Counted from the first letter of the stretch, positions 36,062-45,015 are shown. The stretch: 64,000 nucleotides of DNA from CAZEBW01 sp964510205 (GCA_964510205.1 CAZEBW010000004.1:28484-92483), one strand, 5' to 3'. Made by a program: numbers and translations. Notes: generated by a model from the sequence alone, not told the origin.

Positions 36062-36279
36062 AGGATGTATAGCTCCTCTTTCGTGACATAGGTTAGCAGA
36101 GGGATTCTACCTGGATGTTTCTTCCTGACCTCTTCCAACAGTCGTACCCCCTGTTCTTCGTCCTCAATTTCGTGTATCTCCTCGCCGATCACGAGGACAT
36201 GCTTTCCCCTGAACTCTTCTTCTCTTGCCTGAAGGGTTTGATGTTCCAGTGAGAAATCGGTTTGCATTTCCATTATCAA
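36052..36279 (-). CDS. DUF5678-like small protein
   Basis: 75 residues. The core EEFRGKHVLVIGEEIHEIED followed by a helix ending LLEEVRKKHPGRIPLLTYV has the shape of DUF5678 proteins (Y/F-x-G-K-x-V-x-V-x-G-x-x-I). Function unknown. It overlaps the aspartyl protease gene, so a substrate or regulator of that protease is an inference worth testing. Confidence 0.55.
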   Translation of the reverse strand: MIMEMQTDFSLEHQTLQAREEEFRGKHVLVIGEEIHEIEDEEQGVRLLEEVRKKHPGRIPLLTYVTKEELYILWL

Positions 36280-36289
36280 TCCTCCCTCA

Positions 36290-37714
36290 TTAAGGTTCCA
36301 GCCCCGCCAGCCTCATCCCCTCCTCCAGGAGGGGCCTCACCTTGTCCTGGTGCGTTGTCTCGCAGTAGATGCGGAGCAGGCCGGGCTCGGTGCCGGAGAA
36401 GCGCATCAAAAGCCAACCGCCGTCCTCCAGGCTGAACTTGTAGCCATCGGTGGTGTTAAGGTCTGTCACCTCGAGGCCAGCCACGGACTCCGGCCTAGCC
36501 TCATCCACGCGCCGCTGCACAGTTTCTCGCTCTTCACGCGGGAAGTAGTGGTCAATGCGGTCGTAGTAGTAGCGAGCGCCGACGACTTCGTACAGGTGGT
36601 CCAGGAGCTGGGAGGGGGTCTTGCCCGTTTGCACCATGAAATCGAGGAAGTAGAGATTGGCCAGGATGCCGTCCCGGTCGGGGACGTTGCCCCGAAAGGC
36701 GTAGCCTCCACTCTCCTCCCCGCCGATCATGGCCTCCACCTCCAGCATCTTGGGGGCCACGTACTTGAAGCCTACCCCGGTCTGGTATACCGGCACGTCG
36801 TAGATCTGCCCCAGCTTCTCCAGAACCGAGGTGGTGGAGAGGGTTTTCACAATCGGACCCCGCCAGCCTCGCACTTCCAGCAGGTACAGCGCCAACAGGC
36901 CGTAGACCTGCAACTGGTTGACGAAGCGGCCATGCTCGTCGCCTATGCCGATGCGGTCGGCGTCGCCGTCGTTGATGATGGCCACGTCGGCTCCTAGCTC
37001 CACTACCGTGGCCAGGCACGGGTCCACGTTGGGGGGGATGGGCTCGGGTCGAACCATGTCGGGGAAGAGGGGATTGCGCAGGTTGTGGATCTCGATGATC
37101 TCTGTGCTGCCGCCCCCCAGGATGCGCGGGAACCAGCCGATGCCGTTGCCCCACATGGGATCCGCGACGATGGTCAGGCCAGCGGCTTTGATAGGCTCGA
37201 CGTCAATCAGGTCTCGCAGGTGGGCCAGATAGGCCGGCGCCGGGTCGAAGCGCTCCACTAGGCCCTGATCCTCGGCCTCGTCCAACGCCAGGCGTTTCAC
37301 CTCCTCAATGGGCGGGATGTGAGCCTCGATCTCTTTTAGCCCATCGGGAGCGATGGCGCCCCCGTGCTCGTCCCGCACCTTGAAGCCGTTGTCGGTGGGC
37401 GGATTGTGGCTGGCGGTGATGTTGACCGCTCCCGCCGCCCCCAGCGCCACCACGCTGTGGCCGATGACCGGGGTGGGGGTGGCCCCCTCGGTGAGGTGGA
37501 CGCGGATGTCGTGGGCGGCCATCACCTCGGCCACGGCAGCGGCGAAGTGCTCCGAGGCGAAGCGGCGGTCGTGGCCCACTACCACGCCCTTTTCGGAGCC
37601 GCCATTGTCGAGCAGATAGCGGGCGAAACCTTGGGCGCAGCGCCGCACATTGTCGAAAGTGTAATCCTCGGCGATTTGAGCACGCCATCCGTCGGTGCCA
37701 AATTTGATCTTCAT
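36290..37714 (-). CDS. Phosphoglucomutase / phosphomannomutase
   Basis: 474 residues of the alpha-D-phosphohexomutase family. Motifs: phosphoserine loop ITASHNPPTDNGFK near 99-112, metal loop DGDADRIG near 252, sugar loop GGEESGGYAF near 336 and phosphate-binding RFSGTEPGLLRIYCE near the C-terminus. It interconverts hexose 1- and 6-phosphates in the cytoplasm, supplying precursors for the GDP- and CDP-sugars made here. The ATG overlaps the HEPN gene stop by ATGA. Confidence 0.92.
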   Translation of the reverse strand: MKIKFGTDGWRAQIAEDYTFDNVRRCAQGFARYLLDNGGSEKGVVVGHDRRFASEHFAAAVAEVMAAHDIRVHLTEGATPTPVIGHSVVALGAAGAVNITASHNPPTDNGFKVRDEHGGAIAPDGLKEIEAHIPPIEEVKRLALDEAEDQGLVERFDPAPAYLAHLRDLIDVEPIKAAGLTIVADPMWGNGIGWFPRILGGGSTEIIEIHNLRNPLFPDMVRPEPIPPNVDPCLATVVELGADVAIINDGDADRIGIGDEHGRFVNQLQVYGLLALYLLEVRGWRGPIVKTLSTTSVLEKLGQIYDVPVYQTGVGFKYVAPKMLEVEAMIGGEESGGYAFRGNVPDRDGILANLYFLDFMVQTGKTPSQLLDHLYEVVGARYYYDRIDHYFPREERETVQRRVDEARPESVAGLEVTDLNTTDGYKFSLEDGGWLLMRFSGTEPGLLRIYCETTHQDKVRPLLEEGMRLAGLEP

Positions 37715-38118
37715 TCGTCTTCTAATCCTTTCCTCACCATCGCCAGGACCTCGGAGGCCAGGCTGATAGCTTCTGCGGCATCCTGTTCGTCGTAGACTTC
37801 AGCTGGCACCCCGCCTGGCAAGGCATTGGGGTAGCGAGTGGGAATGTAGAAACGGTCCAGTTTGCCTGCCGATCCAGCGAGGTCAGCGAAGCTCTTCTCG
37901 TACTCTCTGCAGCGACGGCTGAGCTCAGCCACCGAGTGCCCCACTACCACCCGCTCTCCTTGAGCGAACAGGAAGGCTTTAAGGGCCTTCTCTGCTGCTT
38001 GCTGGGCGCTGAAGCAGGCTATCGAGTAGTATTCCCCGTCCGCATTGTGTTCAGCAGCTCGGAGGTCGTATTCGGCTTGCTTCAGCCAGCGCTCTGCTTC
38101 ACCCTTAGGGTCTTTCAT
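37711..38118 (-). CDS. HEPN-domain protein, toxin of a HEPN/MNT pair
   Basis: 135 residues, all helical, with ERWLKQAEYDLRAAEHN at the N-terminus and the HEPN active-site motif R-x4-H as RVVVGH near residue 69-74. HEPN proteins paired with minimal nucleotidyltransferases are RNase-type toxins that the partner inactivates by nucleotidylation. It overlaps the MNT gene by 14 bases and phosphoglucomutase by 4. Confidence 0.8.
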   Translation of the reverse strand: MKDPKGEAERWLKQAEYDLRAAEHNADGEYYSIACFSAQQAAEKALKAFLFAQGERVVVGHSVAELSRRCREYEKSFADLAGSAGKLDRFYIPTRYPNALPGGVPAEVYDEQDAAEAISLASEVLAMVRKGLEDE

Positions 38119-38446
38119 AGATGACGACTCCTTCTTTCAGTACCATTTCGATAAAGGGATTTCTCCGCTCTTGCATCTCGGCGAACTCTTGAGGGGTGTA
38201 GACCAATACGTCCATAGCGAAAGTGGGTTTGACGAGTTCATACACCCTTCCCAGTCTGTCCAGAAAGCGCTCCTGGGTCTCTTTGATGATCACCAAGTCG
38301 AGGTCGCTGTATTCATCCTCATCTCCGCGGGCCCAGGAGCCGAAAAGGATCACCTGCTGGGGGTCGTATGCTTCTAGCGAGGCAATGACGTGAGAGATTC
38401 CCTCTCGTCTTGAAACGGTTTCCATGTTATCAAAGATCTTTCTCAT
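38105..38446 (-). CDS. Minimal nucleotidyltransferase, antitoxin of a HEPN/MNT pair
   Basis: 113 residues with the MNT signature GSWARGDEDEYSDLDLVII near 36-54: GS, then D-x-D metal ligands (DLDLV). A member of the polymerase-beta superfamily that probably modifies the HEPN partner. Overlaps both neighbours (4 and 14 bases), showing translational coupling. Confidence 0.82.
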   Translation of the reverse strand: MRKIFDNMETVSRREGISHVIASLEAYDPQQVILFGSWARGDEDEYSDLDLVIIKETQERFLDRLGRVYELVKPTFAMDVLVYTPQEFAEMQERRNPFIEMVLKEGVVIYERP

Positions 38447-38706
38447 TGCTCTTTCCCGTAAAGGTAGCGATCGTGCTCTACAGCAGCGTTTGGCAGTCGG
38501 CCAGGTTGGGCATCACGTCCCAGGGAGCGAAAAACCTCCCAACCCCTTGGTGATTCTTTTCGCTTAGCTTCATCCGGCACGGGCAAAATGCGAATCTCCC
38601 CTGGCCGCACTACTACCTGCAAACGGGTGCCCAATCCAGCATTGCGAATCCAGTGTTCGTCAATCCAGATCCCCTGTTGAACCTCTAGCATCTTTTGATT
38701 AGGCAT
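38443..38706 (-). CDS. AbrB/MazE-like small protein
   Basis: 87 residues. IWIDEHWIRNAGLGTRLQVV followed by GEIRILPVPDE matches the swapped-hairpin AbrB fold pattern. The ATG follows GGAGAGGAGAAC. It overlaps the MNT gene by ATGA, so it may be a DNA-binding autoregulator of the toxin-antitoxin trio. Family assignment rests on pattern only. Confidence 0.5.
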   Translation of the reverse strand: MPNQKMLEVQQGIWIDEHWIRNAGLGTRLQVVVRPGEIRILPVPDEAKRKESPRGWEVFRSLGRDAQPGRLPNAAVEHDRYLYGKEQ

Positions 38707-38723
38707 AGTTTTGTTCTCCTCTC

Positions 38724-39701
38724 CTATCTCAGATAGTTTTCCTTCTTCAGCGCTTCCAGATCGGCATCCACCATGATCTGGATCAGCTCCTCAAAAGTGA
38801 CGGCAGGCTCCCAGCCCAGCTTGGTGTGGGCCTTGTTGGCATCAGCCACCAGACAGTCCACGTCGGCAGGGCGAAGGAATCTGGGATCGACCACCACATG
38901 GTCTTGCCAGCCCAGATCGAGGTAGCTGAAGGCCACCTCGCAGAGATATCGCACTGAGTGAGTTTGCCCGGTACCCACCACGTAGTCGTCCGGCTCGTCC
39001 TGCTGGAGCATGAGCCACATGGCTTTGACATAGTCTCCGGCGTAGCCCCAATCTCGTTGGGCCTCTAAGTTGCCCATCCTCAGTTCATTGTCCAGGCCCA
39101 GTTTGATGCGGGCTGCGCCGTAGGTCACTTTATGGGTTGAGAACTCCAGGCCTCGCCGGGGAGACTCGTGGTTGAAAAGTATCCCTGAGCAGGCGAACAG
39201 ATCGTAGCTCTCCCGGTAGTTGACCGTGATCCAGTGGCCGTAGACCTTGGCCACGCCGTAGGGACTGCGGGGATAGAAGGGGGTGTCCTCGTTCTGGGGC
39301 GTTTCCCGCACTTTGCCGAACATCTCACTAGAGGACGCCTGATAGAACCTGATGGTTGGATCCACGATGCGAATGGCGTCTAGTACGCGAGTGACCCCCA
39401 GGGCCGTCACTTCGCCGGTTAACACCGGCTGGCTCCAAGAGGTGGGGACGAAGGATTGGGCTGCCAGATTGTAGACCTCATCGGGCTGGTGCTCTCGCAG
39501 GATGTCAATGATGGAAACCTGATCCACCAAGTCGCCGGGAGCCAGCGTGATCTGGTCCTGGATGTGCTTGATGCGTTCGAAGTTCAAGGTGCTGGTGCGG
39601 CGTATCATGCCGATCACCTCGTAGCCCTTTTCCAACAGAAACTCGGCCAGATAGGAGCCGTCCTGCCCGGTGACGCCAGTGATCAGTGCTTTCTTTGCCA
39701 T
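38724..39701 (-). CDS. gmd: GDP-mannose 4,6-dehydratase
   Basis: 325 residues of the extended short-chain dehydrogenase family. NADP-binding GVTGQDGSYLAEFLLEKGY (9-27), R/T loop IRRTSTLN, VYNLAAQSFV, SSSEMFG (catalytic Ser/Thr and Glu) and SPYGVAK (Tyr/Lys pair) are all present, with the family-specific FNHESPRRG. It converts GDP-mannose to GDP-4-keto-6-deoxymannose in the cytoplasm. The RBS is AAAGGAG. An octad array fills the 160 bp upstream, and the reductase-type partner is two genes upstream. Confidence 0.93.
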   Translation of the reverse strand: MAKKALITGVTGQDGSYLAEFLLEKGYEVIGMIRRTSTLNFERIKHIQDQITLAPGDLVDQVSIIDILREHQPDEVYNLAAQSFVPTSWSQPVLTGEVTALGVTRVLDAIRIVDPTIRFYQASSSEMFGKVRETPQNEDTPFYPRSPYGVAKVYGHWITVNYRESYDLFACSGILFNHESPRRGLEFSTHKVTYGAARIKLGLDNELRMGNLEAQRDWGYAGDYVKAMWLMLQQDEPDDYVVGTGQTHSVRYLCEVAFSYLDLGWQDHVVVDPRFLRPADVDCLVADANKAHTKLGWEPAVTFEELIQIMVDADLEALKKENYLR

Positions 39702-39714
39702 TTAATTCTCCTTT

Positions 39715-39873
39715 CAAGTGTGCAAGTGTGCAAGTGCGCAAGGGAGCAAGTGCGCAAGCGGGCAAGTTTGCAAGTGTGCAAGTCTGCAAGTTTTCCGTTT
39801 GCTCAATTGCACACTTGCCACTTGCTTACTTGCCTACTTGCACACTTGCCTACTTGTCACTTGCCTACTTGCC
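39715..39873. repeat. Inverted octad arrays, TGTGCAAG words
   Basis: About ten TGCAAG-type 8-bp words, then converging CTTGCCTA/CTTGCACA words, filling the gap between gmd and the four-helix protein and overlapping the latter's 3' end. Confidence 0.8.
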
Positions 39874-40269
39874 CCACTTCTTTTGACGTTGAATGTTGGG
39901 GATCAGCATGGCCACAATCTCGTCCAAAAGACCAATCCGGTGTTGTAGGAGATCTTTTGGTAGCAGCTTTCTAGCCCGATAGTACCATCCCCGCGTCTCG
40001 CGAGCTGATCCGAGGGATATCCGGAGGAAGTAAGCATATTCTTTGCCGTATCCGCGTCCAAATCCCTCCTCAATGTTGGCGCAAATGGAACCAGCGCTGC
40101 GAATCAATTGCCGAGCGAGTGCTTTACCTCTGAAGTCCCTCTTCAGTCGTTCACAATCCTCCCAAGCCAGATCGTAAAGCAAAACGGACTTGGGATACAC
40201 CGCGAAGTTCCATAACGGGTCTTGCTTCAGACTCGCCGGCACCGACGCCAGCCACTCCTCATAGTCCAT
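39865..40269 (-). CDS. Four-helix bundle protein (23S rRNA intervening-sequence type)
   Basis: Start chosen at ATG 40269 (MDYEEWLA), 7 codons inside the longest frame, behind AAGGAAA; 134 residues. SICANIEEGFGRGYGKEYAYFL and the helix LGSARETRGWYY are the hallmarks of the S23/IVP four-helix family. The molecular role is unknown; in this family the gene often sits among sugar-nucleotide genes, as here between gmd and an rmd-like gene. Confidence 0.8.
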   Translation of the reverse strand: MDYEEWLASVPASLKQDPLWNFAVYPKSVLLYDLAWEDCERLKRDFRGKALARQLIRSAGSICANIEEGFGRGYGKEYAYFLRISLGSARETRGWYYRARKLLPKDLLQHRIGLLDEIVAMLIPNIQRQKKWGK

Positions 40270-40280
40270 TGCATTTTCCT

Positions 40281-40342
40281 TACTTGCCACTTGCTAACTT
40301 GCTAACTTGCCTACTTGCTGACTTGCTCACTTGCCCACTTGC
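40281..40342. repeat. Octad array, CTTGCTAA words, covering a C-terminus
   Basis: Eight-bp ACTTGCTA/ACTTGCCT words. On the coding strand they form the last codons EQVGK and stop of the rmd-like gene and the leader of the four-helix gene. Confidence 0.8.
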
Positions 40343-41280
40343 TCTCGCCAGTAGTCCAGCACGTCCCGCAGGCTCTGCTCGAAGGAAATCCTCGGCCGCC
40401 AGCCGGTCTGCTGCCGAATCTTGGTGCAGTCGCCGAAGATCACGGGGACGTCGGTGGGCCGGACGCGCTCTGGGTCCTGGGCGATGGTGATGGGGGTGTT
40501 GCTCATAGCTAACAACGTCTCCAACATTTCTCTCACTGAGTGAGCTTGCTCCGAGCCCAGATTATAGACCGCGCCTGGTTCGCCCTGGGTGAGGAGCAGA
40601 TGGTAGCCCCGCACCACGTCCCGCACGTCGCTGAAGTCGCGCCGGGGCGTGAGATTGCCGACCTGGATGACGGGCTGGCGCAAACCGGCCTCCGCTTGGG
40701 CGATTTGGCTGGCGAAATCGGGGGCCACGAAGCCCAAGCGCTGGCGGGGGCCGATGTGGTTGAAGGCCCGCACCCGCACGGTGAACAGCTTGTGGCTCAG
40801 GTGATATTGCAGCCCCAGCATGTCCTGGGCCACTTTGCTCACTGCGTAGGGGCTGGTGGGGCGCAAGGGATTCGTCTCCTTGATGGGCAATTCGCCCGGT
40901 CGCACCAGCCCGTACTCCTCGCTGGAGCCGACCACCAGGATCCTGGCCGCCGATCCCAGCCTGGCCACAGCCTCCAGGATGTTGAGCTGGAGGCGGATGT
41001 TGACGGCCAGGGTTCCCCAGGGGTCGCGCCGGGAGAGGGAGACCAGGGGCTGAGCGGCCAGGTGAAAGATGTAATCCGGCTGTGCTTGCTCCAGGATCGA
41101 GATCACCGTCTCCAGCTCTGAAAGCTCCGCCGGGTAGAGTTCCAGCCTGTCTCGCAGATGCTCGATATTGTCCTCAGGGCCGTAGACCGTGCCCGCCACC
41201 TGCCAGTCGGTGTGCTCAAGCAGATATTCAGCCAGGTGACTGCCGACGAAGCCGGAGATGCCCGTGATCAGTGCTCGCAC
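40327..41280 (-). CDS. NAD-dependent epimerase/reductase, GDP-4-keto-6-deoxymannose reductase-like
   Basis: 317 residues, extended SDR: GISGFVGSHLAEYLL (8-22), FHLAAQPLVSLSRRDPWGT, VVGSSEEYG and the PYAVSK Tyr/Lys pair near 148. Similarity to Rmd-type enzymes and its company with gmd suggest reduction of GDP-4-keto-6-deoxymannose to GDP-rhamnose; an epimerase making a related sugar cannot be excluded. The start is GTG behind GGGGGAAC. Confidence 0.82.
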   Translation of the reverse strand: MRALITGISGFVGSHLAEYLLEHTDWQVAGTVYGPEDNIEHLRDRLELYPAELSELETVISILEQAQPDYIFHLAAQPLVSLSRRDPWGTLAVNIRLQLNILEAVARLGSAARILVVGSSEEYGLVRPGELPIKETNPLRPTSPYAVSKVAQDMLGLQYHLSHKLFTVRVRAFNHIGPRQRLGFVAPDFASQIAQAEAGLRQPVIQVGNLTPRRDFSDVRDVVRGYHLLLTQGEPGAVYNLGSEQAHSVREMLETLLAMSNTPITIAQDPERVRPTDVPVIFGDCTKIRQQTGWRPRISFEQSLRDVLDYWREQVGK

Positions 41281-41302
41281 TGTTCCCCCTTACTCGTTAT
41301 AG

Positions 41303-41371
41303 CAAAGCGGCCTTGTTAGCGAAGCGGCCTCGTTAGCAAAGCGGCCTCGTTAGCAAAGCGGCCTTTCCCTC
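41303..41371. repeat. GTTAGCAAAGCGGCCTC tandem repeat
   Basis: Four copies of an 18-bp unit (CTCGTTAGCAAAGCGGC and variants) in the leader of the rmd-like gene. The AAGCGGCCTC core also occurs in the 24-bp repeat at 13973-14044 and in the LVIVD loop insertions. Confidence 0.7.
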
Positions 41372-41383
41372 CTCTGCGACACA

Positions 41384-41412
41384 ATGATACCCCATTTCGC
41401 CCAAAAACGCAA
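41384..41412 (-). promoter_or_regulatory. Possible promoter of the GDP-sugar operon
   Basis: On the minus strand TTGCGT (41412-41407), 17 bp, TATCAT (41389-41384). It overlaps the tail of the sahH terminator. Confidence 0.45.
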
Positions 41413-41442
41413 GCCCCCATCCCTTGTCGAGCAGATGGGGGC
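41413..41442 (-). terminator. Rho-independent terminator after sahH
   Basis: On the minus strand GCCCCCAT and ATGGGGGC form the stem, followed by TTGCG and TTTTT. Confidence 0.7.
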
Positions 41443-41455
41443 CTGTCCTCTTCCC

Positions 41456-41487
41456 AATCTACCAATCTACGAATTTACCAGTCTACC
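41456..41487. repeat. Octad array, AATCTACC words
   Basis: AATCTACC, AATCTACG, AATTTACC, AGTCTACC between the sahH stop and its terminator. Confidence 0.65.
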
Positions 41488-41490
41488 CCC

Positions 41491-42756
41491 TCACGTCCCC
41501 GCCTCCCACGACCGCAGGTACTTCTCCTGCTCCTCGGTGAGGGTGTCAATCTCGATGCCCATGCTGGCCAGTTTCAGGCGGGCGATTCTCCGGTCTATCT
41601 CCTCGGGCACGCGGTACACTTTTTTCTCCAACTCCGCCCCATGCTGGACCATGTACTCCACGGCCAGAGATTGGTTGGCGAAGCTCATGTCCATCACGCT
41701 GGCCGGGTGCCCCTCCGCCGCCGCCAGGTTCACCAGCCGCCCCTCGGCCAACAGGTTGATGCGCCGTCCGTCGGCCAGGATGTACTGCTTGACGGACTCG
41801 CGCACGGGCCGCACCTCGACAGCCATCTCCTCCAGGGCCGGGATGTTGATCTCCACATTGAAGTGGCCGGAGTTGGCTACGATGGCCCCGTCCTTCATGA
41901 CCTCGATGTGATGCCGGTCAATGACATTGATGTCGCCGGTGGATGTCACGAACACGTCGCCGATTTTGGCGGCTTCGATCATGGGCATCACCCGGAAACC
42001 GTCCATCACCGCTTCCAGCGCCCGCAGGGGATTCACCTCGGTGACGATGACGTTGGCCCCCATGCCTCGCGCCCGCATGGCGATGCCCCGCGAGCACCAG
42101 CCGTAGCCGCCCACCACGAAGGTCCGGCCGGCCAGCAGGAAATTGGTGGCCCGCAGGATGCCGTCAATGGTGGATTGGCCGGTGCCGTAGCGGTTGTCGA
42201 AGAAGTGCTTGGTGTCCGCGTCGTTGACGGCGATGATGGGGTAGCGCAGCGCGCCCTCGGCGGCCATGGCCCGCAATCGGATAACGCCGGTGGTGGTCTC
42301 CTCGGTGCCGCCGATGACCTTCTCGATAAGATCGGCTCGCTCTTTGTGCAGGACGGAGACCAGGTCTGCCCCATCGTCCATGGTGATGTGGGGCACGTGA
42401 TCCAGGGTGGCGTTGATGTGTTGATAGTAGGTCTCGTTGTCCTCGTGCTTAATGGCGAACACGGGTATCTCGAAGTGGGCCACGATGGAGGCCGCCACGT
42501 CATCCTGGGTGGAGAGGGGGTTGGAGGCGCAGAGGCGCACGTCCGCTCCGCCCTCCTGGAGGGTGTGCACCAGGTTCGCCGTCTCCGAGGTCACGTGGAG
42601 GCAAGCGGCGATGCGGATGCCTTTGAGCGGTTTCTCCCTGGCGAAGCGCTCGCGGATCAGCCGTAGCACTGGCATCTCCTGCTCCGCCCACTCGATCTTG
42701 AATCGGCCTTTGGTGGCCAGGGATAGGTCTTTGACGTCGTAGTTATTATCAGTCAT
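41491..42756 (-). CDS. sahH: Adenosylhomocysteinase
   Basis: 421 residues. NAD-dependent hydrolysis of S-adenosylhomocysteine to adenosine and homocysteine in the cytoplasm. Signatures: ACLHVTSETANL near 50 (substrate site), NRYGTGQST near 193, VVGGYGWCSRGIAMRARG near 215 (NAD site), VNSGHFNVEI and the short C-terminus KYLRSWEAGT typical of the archaeal/bacterial short form. Closes the methyl cycle with the methionine adenosyltransferase three genes upstream. The leader carries a GAAGGAG site. Confidence 0.95.
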   Translation of the reverse strand: MTDNNYDVKDLSLATKGRFKIEWAEQEMPVLRLIRERFAREKPLKGIRIAACLHVTSETANLVHTLQEGGADVRLCASNPLSTQDDVAASIVAHFEIPVFAIKHEDNETYYQHINATLDHVPHITMDDGADLVSVLHKERADLIEKVIGGTEETTTGVIRLRAMAAEGALRYPIIAVNDADTKHFFDNRYGTGQSTIDGILRATNFLLAGRTFVVGGYGWCSRGIAMRARGMGANVIVTEVNPLRALEAVMDGFRVMPMIEAAKIGDVFVTSTGDINVIDRHHIEVMKDGAIVANSGHFNVEINIPALEEMAVEVRPVRESVKQYILADGRRINLLAEGRLVNLAAAEGHPASVMDMSFANQSLAVEYMVQHGAELEKKVYRVPEEIDRRIARLKLASMGIEIDTLTEEQEKYLRSWEAGT

Positions 42757-42819
42757 GTTTCTCCTTCCTGAGAGTAAGAATAGCGGCCAATCGCTAATGT
42801 CGGCGAATGGGCGAATCGG

Positions 42820-45015
42820 CTACGGTGTTTCCTTCAGGATCAGCGGCAGGTACAGTCTCCAGGGTGGGGTGGAGGTAGGTGTGGGGGTTGGCGGTATGTC
42901 TGGGTCTGTGTATGATCTGATCGCGCTGCCATCCCCCGCGACCCAAACATGATAGGGATCGGGAGAGGCGATACCTCGCATACCGCTCCAGGAGTACGCA
43001 CTAGTGACTTCCTCGACCCACGTCAGACCACTATCGGTTGTTTTCAGGACGATGGGATGATAGTAACCTCCCACGGCGTACCCTCTTTGGCTATCCAGGA
43101 AAGAAACCGCGTAGAGATTATCACCAGTGCCGCTGGCTTGGAGATCCCAACTATCACCTCCGTTGTTAGTATGGGCGATAAAACCATCATCTCCCACAAC
43201 CCAGCCCTCATTGGCGTTAATGAAACTCAAATTGCGCAGGATTGGGTAGTCACCCAAGAAAGGCTTCTCTATCCACGTTTGGCCACCATCGGTTGACTTA
43301 CGAACGCCGCCTTTTCCTTCCTCCGCGCCGGCAACATAGCCGATGTTGCGATTGATGAAGTCAACGCTGTGCTTACTATAGTCACCCCATCCCTCAAAGT
43401 GGCCGGACTGTGTCCAATGAGCGCCCCCATCGGTCGTCCGCCAGACCCTACCGTCGCCCCAACCGCTAATATCTTCCTCTCCTACAATCCAGCCGTAGGA
43501 GTCGTCCACAAAGACCACATCATGGAGAATGTAGTCGGTTCCAGCGGCTTGCGCAGTCCAGGTATCTCCTCCATTGGCGGTGGTAAGGATTCTACCATTG
43601 TCGCCGACTGCCCATCCACGCAGGGGATTGTTAAAGTGGACAGCATTCAGACCTGAGCTGTCAACTCGTTGTACTTTCCACGTCTGACCGCCATCGGTTG
43701 TGTGCAACAGCTTTCCTGTGTAATCAGGATGCCCCTTACCGCCAGCTACCCAGCCTTCGTCGCTATTCACGAAACTAACGTCGTAAAACTTGGTGTCATC
43801 AAAGCAACTGGGCCAGAACCATGTGTACCCACTATCCGTGCTCAGACTGACACCCTTGAGACCTGCGACGAAACCTTCGTTGATAGTGACAAACTGGACA
43901 GCGCTAGCCCAGGGGGATTCGAACTTAGCCCAGGTTTGCCCGCCGTCACTCGTACGCAGAACTCCACCATAGTAATCACCCACCGCCCATCCGTTGTTCT
44001 CGTCAATAAAGTAGACAGAATCTGGCTGGGAGAATGTGATGTCCGTTTCTTGTTGCTCCCAGTTTGCGCCGCCGTCATTGGTGATGTAGATCTCCGGGTT
44101 GACCCATCCACCAACGGCGACTCCGAAAGTACGACGGGGGAAGTGGAGAGCCTGGAAGTTCCTTGCGCATCCGAAGACGGAGCCGGGACGTGTACAAGTA
44201 ATTGATGTCCAGGTGACACCGCCGTCGGAGGTGAGCAGAATTCGGCCATCGCTGGGATTGCCGGAATTGCAGATGAGGGCGCCTTCGTTGACATCGAAGA
44301 ACTGCATGTCCCGGACTTGACTTGGTATGCCACTGCCCACGTTGGTCCAGCTATTGCCTCCGTCAGTGGTTTTCAGCACAGCACCGGAGTGGCCGATCCA
44401 TCCTCTCTGATTGTCAACAAAGGACAACACATACAGATCCACTGCTAAAGGGCTGCTCTGAATATTCCAGGTGAGGCCGCCGTCGGCAGTGTGTAGAATG
44501 GTGCCTGCCGACCCAACCGCCCAGCCCGTGTTGGCGTCTACGAACTGAACATCGCCAAGCCAGTTGCCGACTCCTGACTCCTGACGCTCCCAGGATTGCC
44601 CCCCGTCGGTGGTGTGAACGATTAGTCCCCAATCACCCACAGCCCACCCTTCGTTAGTATTGTTGAAGTGAACGGCGTGCATAGAGTGTCTGCCGTACTG
44701 CCACTTCCAAAGGGTAGCAGGCATCGCCGCCGTACTGAGTTGGTCGCTGGGGATTTCCTCTGGGTTAAGGACGCAATCGGCGATGGTGAGGGTAGAGCCG
44801 TCGGTAGGACTGGATGGGACAACTGTGCCTTCCTGTCCCATTGGCGTGGCTGTAGTCTTGGATGCGGTCAAGGTCTCCGCCGGCAGGCTGCCAGCGCTGG
44901 AGTCAGGTGAGCCACTGAATAGTAGCAGTACCGCCGCGGTGGCGATAAAGCTACCGATCATCACACGGCCGAGCATATAGTGCTGCCAGCGTTTGATTCG
45001 AGCGTGGGTTTTCAT
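42820..45015 (-). CDS. Secreted YCF48/BNR-repeat beta-propeller protein with YLPLILKE tail
   Basis: Start chosen at ATG 45015 (MKTHARIKRW), behind GAAGGGGGA; 731 residues. A signal or anchor segment (IGSFIATAAVLLLFSG) is followed by about thirteen repeats with GWAVGxxGxIxHTTDGGxTW, the YCF48/photosystem-stability-factor type BNR motif; no catalytic sialidase residues are evident. A Pro/Thr linker leads to the C-terminal RLYLPLILKETP. Probably a surface or periplasmic binding protein. It lies between sahH and a second propeller gene. Confidence 0.8.
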   Translation of the reverse strand: MKTHARIKRWQHYMLGRVMIGSFIATAAVLLLFSGSPDSSAGSLPAETLTASKTTATPMGQEGTVVPSSPTDGSTLTIADCVLNPEEIPSDQLSTAAMPATLWKWQYGRHSMHAVHFNNTNEGWAVGDWGLIVHTTDGGQSWERQESGVGNWLGDVQFVDANTGWAVGSAGTILHTADGGLTWNIQSSPLAVDLYVLSFVDNQRGWIGHSGAVLKTTDGGNSWTNVGSGIPSQVRDMQFFDVNEGALICNSGNPSDGRILLTSDGGVTWTSITCTRPGSVFGCARNFQALHFPRRTFGVAVGGWVNPEIYITNDGGANWEQQETDITFSQPDSVYFIDENNGWAVGDYYGGVLRTSDGGQTWAKFESPWASAVQFVTINEGFVAGLKGVSLSTDSGYTWFWPSCFDDTKFYDVSFVNSDEGWVAGGKGHPDYTGKLLHTTDGGQTWKVQRVDSSGLNAVHFNNPLRGWAVGDNGRILTTANGGDTWTAQAAGTDYILHDVVFVDDSYGWIVGEEDISGWGDGRVWRTTDGGAHWTQSGHFEGWGDYSKHSVDFINRNIGYVAGAEEGKGGVRKSTDGGQTWIEKPFLGDYPILRNLSFINANEGWVVGDDGFIAHTNNGGDSWDLQASGTGDNLYAVSFLDSQRGYAVGGYYHPIVLKTTDSGLTWVEEVTSAYSWSGMRGIASPDPYHVWVAGDGSAIRSYTDPDIPPTPTPTSTPPWRLYLPLILKETP

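Noticed and set aside
39715..40342. CRISPR-like or coding meaning of the TGCAAG/CTTGCC arrays
   Set aside because: The words are contiguous with an 8-bp period and no spacers; frames across them have low-complexity sequence.
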